The notes below the pieces were generated by a model. That model saw only the letters and a list, made by a program, of their open reading frames with translations. It had not been told where the DNA came from and searched no databases. Source: Asterella californica (lineage: Eukaryota; Streptophyta; Marchantiopsida; Marchantiales; Aytoniaceae). Taken from it: a stretch of DNA of 64,000 nucleotides. Positions 47,639 to 56,630 of this stretch are shown here, piece after piece; the stretch's first letter is position 1; each line of letters starts with the position of its first letter. The translations under genes and the position numbers were made by a program. The DNA is taken from positions 3,100,001-3,164,000 of the forward strand of contig JAYKYS010000019.1 of assembly GCA_036924285.1 (NCBI GenBank). The letters run 5' to 3'.

Positions 47639-48666
47639 CCAATACAACTCGATTTTTGTGATAGTTGATCGGTTTAGCAAACTAGCGAAGTTTGCTCTGA
47701 CCTTGGATACTGCAACAGCGTTCACGACTTCTCGGTTGTTCCTAGATACTTGGTGGCGTTCACATGGACTAACTCGGAGTATTACTTTAGATAGAGACTC
47801 TAAGTTCACAAGTGCCTTTTGGAAACACTTGTTCCAAAAATTAGGTACTAAGTTAAAATTTAGTATCGCCTTTCATCCGGAAACAAATGTGCAAACGGAA
47901 CGAGTTAACTCGGTTCTGAATCAATACTTGAGGAATTATGTGAGCGCAGACCAAAGTGATTGGGGGGAGTGGCTCAGTCTTGCGGAGTATTGCTATAATT
48001 TCACGAAGCATTCGACAATCGGCGAATTGCCTTTCTTGCTGACTTACGGCCGTGAGCCAAAAGGGCCTCTTGGCTTGACTCTTGCAGGGAGTTCTACATC
48101 GGCACGACCAAGAACACGGCAAACATCAGCTGAAGAGTTGGTGGCGGCAATGCAACGACTCGAGGAGCAAGTAAAGAAGAACCTCGAGAAGGTGCAGCAA
48201 CGATACACGAAGCATGTAAACAAGCATCGGCGACAACTGAAGTTTCAAGTGGACGAAGAAGTATGGTTAAGTACGAAAAAACTTCACACTTCCGAAGGAA
48301 ATATCGGTGAAGTTTTCATCAAAGTTCGCGGGACCTTTTGTCATTGTCAAGAATCCGCACGAAGATGTCTATACGTTAGACCTTCCTCCCGAATGGCAGT
48401 TGCATCCGACTTTTCATGTTTCTTTATTGAAGAAATACTTCAAAGATGATTTGCGACCGGAGCGCAAACAGGTTCTTAGGCCTCAACCTGATGTCGTGCA
48501 AGGCGAAGCAGAATATGAGGTGGAGTCCATTTTGCGATCTCGGTGCAAATCAAACAGGATGGAGTACTTGGTCAAATGGCGTGGTTATCATTTGAAGGAA
48601 GCAACTTGGGTGCCAGAGGAAGATCTCGCACATGCGAGTGAAGTATTAGATCTCTTCAAACGGTGA
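47639..48666 (+). pseudogene. Chromovirus integrase core and chromodomain, frameshifted
   Basis: The first frame (to about 48310) has IVDRFSKLAKF, ITLDRDSKFTSAFW (second catalytic Asp) and HPETNVQTERVN (catalytic Glu). It continues into the integrase C-terminus, EEVWLSTKKL. One base off, the second frame (48307-48666) reads KFAGPFVIVKNP, LHPTFHVSLLKKY and then a chromodomain, EYEVESIL, YLVKWRGYHLKEATWVPEEDL. The aromatic cage positions (Y, W, W) are present. Chromodomains of this kind target integration to heterochromatin. The frameshift at about 48303-48330 and the missing N-terminus make it inactive. Confidence 0.9.
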
Positions 48667-49404
48667 CAAGAACAACAAGGGCGTTAGCAAGATAGGAACA
48701 TTTCCTTCCAGCGAGGAGTGAAGGAATGTCGAACCATACGAGTAGCAACTTGAGGCGATTTGGGCCGATGGACTTTGTAGCTTTGTTTTGTATTTGAAAA
48801 TAAAGATTTTATTTCTGAAAATTTTGTCTATGTGTATTGGTAGTGCATGGCTATGACTAGTTCTGATCAGATGCCTGAGATGTTGTCAAGAGGAGGAACG
48901 AAGCACACTCAAAGGAAGCGAGCTGGTTTGGATAAGCATCTAAATCAAGACTAAGTCTTGATGTCAAGACTTAGGTTTGCCGTAGCGTTGGCAAAGAGCA
49001 AGTATGAACTTTCATACTTGTCTTGGGGCTTGGGGTGATCTTGCTTTGTGGTTTTCTACAAAGCAAACTTAGTCGCGCGTCTAAGTCAAATCAGGTTGCG
49101 ATCAAAAAGTGAGTTTCGGGGGACCTTGTAAGTAGGTGTGAATACTTATAGTTAGCAAGTTAGAGTCTTAAGTAGAATGTTTAGAAATTGTCAACTAGTT
49201 TTGTTTAGGATAAGCCAAAAAGGTAAGGCTTTTCCCGAGACTAGTTGAAATTTTCTAAGTGTTCTAGCGACAACTTAAGACTCAAGCCAAGAAGGGAATT
49301 GCGGGTTAGCTACCAGAACGTAATTTTGACGCCAAGGGGTTGGCTACCCATTTTAAACTTGGTGTTAACTTAAAGGATCATTGTTGATGAGGACATCAAC
49401 CTCC

Positions 49405-49419
49405 AAAGTGAGGGTGAGG
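49405..49419 (+). promoter_or_regulatory. Polypurine tract of the chromovirus
   Basis: The purine run AAAGTGAGGGTGAGG (one T) lies directly before the TGTCGCGACC of the 3' LTR. This is the expected place for the plus-strand primer. Confidence 0.7.
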
Positions 49420-50763
49420 TGTCGCGACCCTCAGTCTCAAGATCGGGCGTAGACGGGAGCCACAGAACCCTAGTGGACTTGCGCTAAGTTGCGAACGCTG
49501 CGAGTGGGACTGAACGGCTTGGCCGGGAAGTCGTGATCAGAGGAACCCTAAGTGGTTCTCTGAACCAAGGTTGGAACATTGGGCTAGGACCTAAGGACCT
49601 ACCCCAAGACGACTCCAAACAAACGCTAACTTAAGGGGGCAAGTTTGGGAACGGACCGAACATAAGTCTGAGACATAGGTCTGAGACGTGGGTTTGAGAC
49701 GTAAGACCGAGACGTGGGTCTGAGACGCAGACAGACCGTGGTTCAGACGTTGGTCTGAACCACAAGGTTCGAGTCTGGGTCTGGACCACAGGTTTCCGAA
49801 AAATGGCTAAGTGTTGAAGCTCCAGGGACGTTTTAGGTCGTGGACGGAGATCCACGTAAGATCTCGAGGCGAGTGAGACATCATGGGAAAGGTCTCGTCG
49901 AGAGTTTTCCTGTGATATATAACACTCTTCGATCTGACCTCCGAGTTGGAAGTTATGACCGAACCAGGATCGGGTTGTGGTATAATTTTTAGGGACCAAA
50001 GAGGAGGGCGGGGCCGCCGATCCTCAGAAGTTATCATATACATACCTGTTTCCCTGACAGCCCCAAACGGGTACAGTGTGTGGACGTCGGGACTCGGTAG
50101 TCCGGATGTCGAGAGGTCAGACGTATAAGTATCGGTCGAGCAGCTACGATAAGAACCTAATCCATGTACATTGACATCTCAGGTCGCCAAGGATTAAACG
50201 GCTAGTACCCGGTTGGCAGAAGCAAAGGCAAAGGCACGGCAAGGAGGACTTAAGCATTTTGGGTAGTAAATAGAGTAGCGAGTATAGCTTAGGCTAGGAC
50301 CAATTTTGTAAAGGGGTAAATAAGGCCCCTAGTCCGAAATCGCGAAGCAAGAGGAGTCACGGGTCGAGAGGCACCCGTGCCCAAAGACGAGGAAAAGAGA
50401 AGGGAGGCCGCGAGACGCGAGGCCCCCGCACGCTTGGAACAAGAAGCATCAAGGGGAGAGACGAAAGGACCGCGGATCGCAACATCAAGGACGGTGCAAA
50501 TCCCAAGAACCCGACCTCAGAGGAGCACGAGGTGATTCGAGACGACGCGTCCACACGTTGTCGTGTGACGTGCTTTCTTATCTGGGAATACACCGGGTAT
50601 CTAGCTGTAGAGAGTACGTGTCGCACTCCGTGACTCAGAACCAGCAACCACCCAAACCTCTCTCTGACCTCCAAGTACACTTTGAACCTTTCTCGCTACG
50701 ATATCCTCACGTCCTCTCGGCAGATCTCTCTCTTACTTGACTAGGAATAGAACCGGGGTAACA
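49420..50763 (+). repeat. 3' LTR of the chromovirus
   Basis: Begins TGTCGCGACC after the polypurine tract and probably ends GGGGTAACA at 50763 (TG...CA). The first ~540 bp match the partial 5' LTR. The rest has no second copy in the window, so the right end is inferred from the terminal CA and the start of the next LTR at about 50777. Confidence 0.7.
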
Positions 50764-50776
50764 AGCACGGGCAACC

Positions 50777-53068
50777 TGTTCCTGCCATCACCGCAAGCAT
50801 TCTTGGGTCTGCTGGTCATCACTCCAGCCTCACCACAAGAGAAATACCAGCACTCCTAATAGAAAAGAAACCTAAGCGCAACGCCCGCACACAAATCCAA
50901 TCAAAACCAACTGGGCGCACAAACAGGCATGCGGGTATGGAGAGGATCCAAACACAGGAAATACAGTCAACAACTCTCCATACCCATGATCAAGTGCTCT
51001 GAAGCACTGGCAAAACCTCCAGGTCGACCTGTTCTCCAAAAGAATCTTAACTCTTGCGCCTTTCGGAGCAAGAACCTCTCAACTTTAACTCGCTGTCACT
51101 CCTCAACCACAGCTCAGAATGAGATGAAACCAAGGCCAGCAGATAGCCTGTAGAATAATCTCTCTATTAAGGTATTACATGCAGAGAGATCATCTTTGAG
51201 TTGGCATCTATGCCCTTCCAAAGTTAGCTGTTTCTATAACACGATACTATTTCAACAGAACTTTGCTGTTCGATTCCTCACAAACCACTCGATCAAAACA
51301 GCTCAAACTTCTCAGGAAGCTAATGTGTCACCATCACTACCACTCTGTAAAATTTCACCAGCATATCTTCAACCAAACTCTCGGAACGATCAAGCCCTTA
51401 TCGCTGTTTTTATAACATGATACTATTTTGACAGAACTTTGCTGTTCGATTCCTCACAAACCGCTCGATCAAAACAGCTCAAACTTCTCAGGAAGCTAAT
51501 GTGTCACCATCACTACCACTCTGTAAAATTTCACCAGCAGATCTTCAACCAAACTCTCGGAACGATCCAAGCCCTTTTCGTCAATGACACAAGGCGATAT
51601 GCAGACCCTTGTGCACAAAAACAACGTTTCCCTTCAACCCAATAATCCAAAATTTCACAGGTAGGTAGCTGACTGTACCTTCTCAGACCCTGGAAGGTTT
51701 CATAGCAAAATTCGACCTCAAACTCCCCATATCTCTCTCAATGTCTCATGTTTACAGTCGCCTACTATCATAACCTCCGATTTGAGACACCCAACTTCAG
51801 CTGGCCATAACTTTTTCACTCCGGCTTGGAATCGATCGATCTCGGAGTCCATCGGCAAGCCCATCTCAAGAGCTTTCCAGCAACAGTCAATTCATCTCCA
51901 GCAACCTCACAGAACTCCCAGAAAGCGAAAAAAGACCTCACGGAAATGAAATTGGTCACGAATTTGACCCCCTCAGCTTCAATTGATCGTAACTTTCTCA
52001 TCCGCGCTTCAAATCCAGCAACCATTGAGTCCACGGGCATCCTCGTCTCCCAAGCTTTCCAACCATAGCTCACACTCCGCGAATGGACCACGGGAAGTGC
52101 CTCTAACCCTCAAAACGTGAAAGGAACTTGGTAGAAGGTGATTGGTCAAACTTTCGACCAATGAGAAACAAGTTGACAAAAGGGTTTTGTCTTCACTCAC
52201 ATGACAAACACACAAAGAACGAATTTTTTATCCAAGAGTACCATTTAGGCCTCAAAGTTTATATTGAACAAACTACAAACACGTGCCGTTGATGATGCCG
52301 TCGGCAACGAAGCACGTAAACACGAAGTACAAACTACACTCAATAGAGAGTCAGAATCCCGACTCTAAAACGGTTGACAATAAACGGAACTACAAAAGGA
52401 ACGGACGAAGCTATTATCTGGTTGTAATAATCCTCTCCGAAGTTCCTGACGACAAACTCTCGATGCGCCACCTTAGGTCGACTGTAACAACGTATTTCGA
52501 CCCAGGTGTTGAACGGAACTCTCGCTGGAAAGTTCAGATCTAATGGAGGATCCATACTACATCAAAGCAAGATATAGACAGTAAGATCCCAAACCGCGTC
52601 GTATGTGACAATAGGAAGAATGATAGGGTCTGGAGTAGCCATCACCGCGGTCATGAACGACTCGCCCCAGTGAGCTACCATAAATACTCGAAAATGATCC
52701 CGCGGCAGACAATGAATCTTAATGACGAATGGATGCGCAAGTGGAAGATCAGGAGCACGAAAGGGCTCTCCGTTCATGCCTACCACTCGCACTGCCGCTT
52801 ACTTCATCCGATGATACTGATCACACTCACCCTAGACTTGGATACTCTACACTCTGTCCCTCAAGCTCCGCGCACCTCTCTTCTTATACATCAATCTCCC
52901 CATGTGACGACAAGAGTACTACTCTTATCTCCACTCGGCGAAGAGTACACGGATCGTCCACGTGGAGTCTTATCTTTTGACCAGATAAGGTCCCAGTGGC
53001 TCCTCAACACCAAACACGTACGAAGGATATGTGGTGGTTTCACACCCTAGCCAAACCACAACACGACA
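50777..53068 (-). repeat. 3' LTR (~2.3 kb) of the reverse gypsy element
   Basis: On the - strand it begins TGTCGTGTTGTGG directly after a polypurine run and probably ends ...GCAGGAACA (plus-strand TG at 50777). It contains two copies of an AAAGTTA[TC]G motif preceded by a GGAAAGCT segment (near 51800 and 51980) and a 176-bp tandem duplication. The distal end is inferred. Confidence 0.6.
51228..51580 (-). repeat. 176-bp tandem duplication inside the LTR
   Basis: The units start CTGTTTCTATAAC at 51228 and CTGTTTTTATAAC at 51404. They are almost identical through ACTCTCGGAACGATC. Confidence 0.92.
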
Positions 53069-53082
53069 TCCACCCCCTCTGA
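53069..53082 (-). promoter_or_regulatory. Polypurine tract of the reverse gypsy element
   Basis: On the - strand AGAGGGGGTGGA ends at the LTR start. The same stretch (GGAGGGGGTGGA) precedes the LTR of the + strand relative at 62148-62159, so it is conserved in the family. Confidence 0.75.
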
Positions 53083-53133
53083 ACCTGTGCATCCTCTGGT
53101 ATGCACCAACTTAATCATACGTTGTGGTTGGCA

Positions 53134-56100
53134 TCATACCACTTCTTCCTCATCTTCTTCTTCGGGAGTCTCCCCTTCAGGCTCTACGCTCTCATCTGGA
53201 CTCTCATCTTGATCTTGAGAGAGATCAAACTCGTTACTGATCTCCTCAATGTTTGGATCTTCATCTCGTCGCTTAAAGAGTTTTATCCGTTTTCCTGCAA
53301 TCGGAACTTTAAGCCGTGCACCATCCAACTCACGTAGTACGTATGTGGCATTGTCATGAATACGAACAACCACGTAAGGCCTAAACCAGCGTTTAGAAAA
53401 CTTTCTCAACGCTCTATGCTGGTTATCCAAGCTGCTATCATATACCAATACCCAATCATCTTCCTGGATCTTCTTAGGTCGTAGTCGATGTCGCTTATCA
53501 AATCTGTCTTTGTTCTTCAAGCGAGCTTTTCGTAACCGTTCCAGAGCTAGCTCCACATCCTCTGGTCTCCGCTCCAACTGACGAATCCGAAGAGCGAGAA
53601 GATCCTCTCTAGAGAGACTATCTTCCCAAGGTAGAACACTCCAAGTAGGTATTTGCTCTTCGATAGGCATGATCGGTTTTTGCCCTTGCATTAGTTCTGT
53701 TGGCATGTACCCGGTCACCGAGCTATGAGTTGTACGATCGGCCCATAGAGCAAATGGTAGAAGCCTTGGCCATTCTCTCACCCTTCCGTTGCAAGCTTTC
53801 ACAATCGCTTTCCTGATGGGAGGATGGCCACGCTCACTCTTCGCATTTCCTTCTGGGTTGTAAGCCATGGTAAGAGCTAACTTGATTCCCCGCCTCTTGA
53901 AGAACATATCAGCTTCGTGAGCATTCAGTTCTCCGCGGTCTGCTGTGATCTTCCCAACACATCCGTATCTGCAGATCACATCTTCAAGTAGAAATCTGCA
54001 CACCCCTTCTGTAGTGTTTGTGCGCAGAGCGCGTCCTTCGACTTGGTTCGATAGATCCTCCCGTGCCAAAACCAAGTATCTCATCTGCCATATCCCCACC
54101 GGCATCGTAACCAGATCTACTACCCACTTGTAATGCATTGCAAGTGGATACGTAGGATGAAGCTCATCTCGATGTCGGATGTCAGAGTACATCTGGCAAG
54201 TTACACACGTCTCCACAAATCGCACCACATCTCTGTACATGTTACGCCACCAATATCTCTCTTTGAGTTTGGTAAAGGTGGCATAAATACCCCGATGTCC
54301 AGCCCATAAGCTCTCATGGAATTCTTGAATGAGCTGGGTTTGCATCTCTTGCTTACACACAACCCGTTGCGGCATCTCGCCACTCCGCTTGGCGCGCTTC
54401 CATAGATAGCCCCCTTGTTGTATGTAGTTGTAAGCCTTCCTCCTGATCTGTTTGAACTGAGCATCATTCCATTCTGGTTGCTTGGTCAGCGAACCAAGAT
54501 AACGCCCAATGTCTAACCATTCTCCTTCGTATAGCTCCTCCATGAATGAGTTTTGATGCTCCTTCATTCCCTTCTGAGCTCTACAAAAGACGGTCGTGCC
54601 TATATCCTCTGTGTCTTTTGTCAAATCCTCTTCATCCTCATATCTGGCCCTAGACAACATATCTGCTACCGGGTTATCTTTTCCCGCTATGTGTCTAAAT
54701 TCCGGATTCAATGACTTGATATAGGCAATCCATCGCAACATAGCGATATCAGGGGTGTTACAATTCGTAATCATCCCTAACAGTGGCAAACAATCCGTCT
54801 CCACTATCACCGGTGCTCCAATCAAATAGTCCTTCTCAACTTTCATCGCAGTAACTACCCCCCATAGCTCTCGCTTTACTTGTGGGTAGTTTCGCTGTCG
54901 CTCACTCAACACTTTGGCTCCAAATCTGATTGCAAACCGGTTTCCATCCTCATCATCTTGTCCCACTGCCCACCCAATGGCTATCGGACTTGTATCAACC
55001 GTGATTATCACGTGTTTGCCATCTTCATAACTCACCCTTCGTAGCACAGGTGGAGAAGACAACAACTGCTTCAGCTTCTGCACCGCTTCGATATGCCTCT
55101 CCTCCCATCTGAACTTTGTGCTCTTCCGTAACAGACCATAGAGTGGATCTGATACATGAGCAAAATGAGGAATCCACACATGATAAAACACGCAAGCTCC
55201 TAAGAACCTTCGCACCTCTGTTGTTGAGCTACATGTGTCCTTCATCCGCTGTATGGCATCCACCTTGTTAGGATCAGGTTTGCGACCAAACCATCCGCAT
55301 AAGTGCCCCACAATCACAACCTCTCGAACTCCAAACGAAGACTTAGCACCAGATAGTGTCAAGTGAACCTCCCCGAGCCGTGATAAAATCTGATCACAAT
55401 CTAGAATATGATCAGCCACAAATTTTCGACACCCCCTCTGATCGACTCTCTCATCCTTCTGCTCCTCTACACATCCTTTGATTGGAATGTCATCTAAGAA
55501 AGGCATGGTCTTCTCCGGGATGAAGTCTCGAAGAACTTTGTTCATCCCGTTCATCATGTGTGCAACAGAATTTGTTGCCCCCTGCGGCAATGTGCACATC
55601 CTCACCAAACCCAACGGTGTCCTCATAGTAGTGACATCTCTACTCTTTTCAGCAAGCTGAAACTGATCGTATCCAGAGTAGAGGTCTCCTATCGAGTAAA
55701 TGGCTCTACCAGCGAATGCTTCAGCAAATTCCCCCACAATAGGTCCGATCCCCGTATTTCTGATGGTCACCTGATTCACCGGTTGCATATCCTGAATGAA
55801 CCGTAACGCTCCGCTCTTCTTCGGCACTGTAAACCAGCGGCTGGAATACGGTGCAAACGATGGCTCAAGGATTCTCATCCGCATCTTCTCCTTTAGAAGC
55901 TCCATAAGCTTAGGCAGATGTGCCCTAGGAACGGGAATTGGTCTCAAGTCCCAAGGCGTATGCGGTACCGTAAATATGATCATCGGTGCTACAACGCTTG
56001 GATCTACACATCCAATATCTGAAGGCTCAAAAGCAAATGTTTTCCCGTGCCTACTTAACATCTCCTTGAACTCCTTCTCCTCAGCAGGTAGAAGAAAATC

Positions 56101-56586
56101 TGTAGAACCAACCTTCAACTCCTTAAGCGTAGCTTCTGTAAACTTGTGACCTATCTGATCAGGATACCGTAAGCTCTTCTCCTTTGAGGCTTGTTGAACT
56201 CGTTGGTCAGAGTCGCTAGGTAGCCGTTGTGCAACCGGCTTCACCTTTTTATCCACCGTTTTATACCTGGTCTCAACTCTGACTTCAGGTATCTGGAATG
56301 ACTCTATAGCCGAGTAAAGCTCCATAGAACGTATGTAGACAACTTGGTCTTCATTCCCTTGTTCAGCCTTACGAAGTTTTTCCAAAGGATCATCCAAATC
56401 CATCTCCATGTAAACGCCCTCTATCTTATCCTCCTCACTAAGCACACCAACTCTTTTTAGATCTTTTTGGGTTCTTTGCACAGCTTTCTTCTCCCATTTC
56501 TGAAGATCAGCAAGCTGTGTATACACAGCAAATCCACTCTCCGAATATCTCACCACTCCTGTACAAAAGGCACTATCCTTCTCCAA
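53134..56586 (-). CDS. Gypsy pol polyprotein: reverse transcriptase, RNase H, integrase
   Basis: A 1,150-codon ORF of a Ty3/gypsy element. In order: an N-terminal linker of unknown role; reverse transcriptase with SRWFTVPKKSGALRFIQD (about 250), LPQGATNSVAHMM and the active-site box FLDD (about 367, where most gypsy elements have YxDD); RNase H with TVDTSPIAIGWAVG (about 528) and a later ETDCLPLLGM; integrase with the HHCC zinc site (HESLWAGHRG...CVTCQ, about 765-810), catalytic VVDLV, TADRGEL and SERGH; then a C-terminal SH3-like part and an acidic tail. No chromodomain is present. The ORF has no internal stop. It lies 44 nt after gag-pro in a different frame, so frameshifting or re-initiation would be needed. 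Confidence 0.93.
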   Translation of the reverse strand: MEKDSAFCTGVVRYSESGFAVYTQLADLQKWEKKAVQRTQKDLKRVGVLSEEDKIEGVYMEMDLDDPLEKLRKAEQGNEDQVVYIRSMELYSAIESFQIPEVRVETRYKTVDKKVKPVAQRLPSDSDQRVQQASKEKSLRYPDQIGHKFTEATLKELKVGSTDFLLPAEEKEFKEMLSRHGKTFAFEPSDIGCVDPSVVAPMIIFTVPHTPWDLRPIPVPRAHLPKLMELLKEKMRMRILEPSFAPYSSRWFTVPKKSGALRFIQDMQPVNQVTIRNTGIGPIVGEFAEAFAGRAIYSIGDLYSGYDQFQLAEKSRDVTTMRTPLGLVRMCTLPQGATNSVAHMMNGMNKVLRDFIPEKTMPFLDDIPIKGCVEEQKDERVDQRGCRKFVADHILDCDQILSRLGEVHLTLSGAKSSFGVREVVIVGHLCGWFGRKPDPNKVDAIQRMKDTCSSTTEVRRFLGACVFYHVWIPHFAHVSDPLYGLLRKSTKFRWEERHIEAVQKLKQLLSSPPVLRRVSYEDGKHVIITVDTSPIAIGWAVGQDDEDGNRFAIRFGAKVLSERQRNYPQVKRELWGVVTAMKVEKDYLIGAPVIVETDCLPLLGMITNCNTPDIAMLRWIAYIKSLNPEFRHIAGKDNPVADMLSRARYEDEEDLTKDTEDIGTTVFCRAQKGMKEHQNSFMEELYEGEWLDIGRYLGSLTKQPEWNDAQFKQIRRKAYNYIQQGGYLWKRAKRSGEMPQRVVCKQEMQTQLIQEFHESLWAGHRGIYATFTKLKERYWWRNMYRDVVRFVETCVTCQMYSDIRHRDELHPTYPLAMHYKWVVDLVTMPVGIWQMRYLVLAREDLSNQVEGRALRTNTTEGVCRFLLEDVICRYGCVGKITADRGELNAHEADMFFKRRGIKLALTMAYNPEGNAKSERGHPPIRKAIVKACNGRVREWPRLLPFALWADRTTHSSVTGYMPTELMQGQKPIMPIEEQIPTWSVLPWEDSLSREDLLALRIRQLERRPEDVELALERLRKARLKNKDRFDKRHRLRPKKIQEDDWVLVYDSSLDNQHRALRKFSKRWFRPYVVVRIHDNATYVLRELDGARLKVPIAGKRIKLFKRRDEDPNIEEISNEFDLSQDQDESPDESVEPEGETPEEEDEEEVV

Positions 56587-56630
56587 CGAGAGTACCTTCT
56601 CTTGTGTATCGGTACCACTATACTCTCGCT

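Larger units (their letters stand above)
47073..50763 (+). mobile_element. Deleted chromovirus (Ty3/gypsy) inserted in the gag relic
   Basis: The order is partial 5' LTR (47073-47637), integrase with chromodomain (47639-48666), non-coding 3' region, polypurine tract (AAAGTGAGGGTGAGG at 49405-49419) and 3' LTR (49420-50763). Gag, protease, reverse transcriptase, RNase H and the integrase N-terminus are missing: the 5' LTR fuses directly to the integrase core. The bases before the 5' LTR are GGTTG (47068-47072). I could not find a matching duplication at the right side. Confidence 0.8.

Noticed and set aside
50764..50776. CAACC next to the LTR at 50777 as target duplication of the GGTTG at 47068
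   Set aside because: It is the reverse complement, not a direct copy, so it cannot be the same target duplication.
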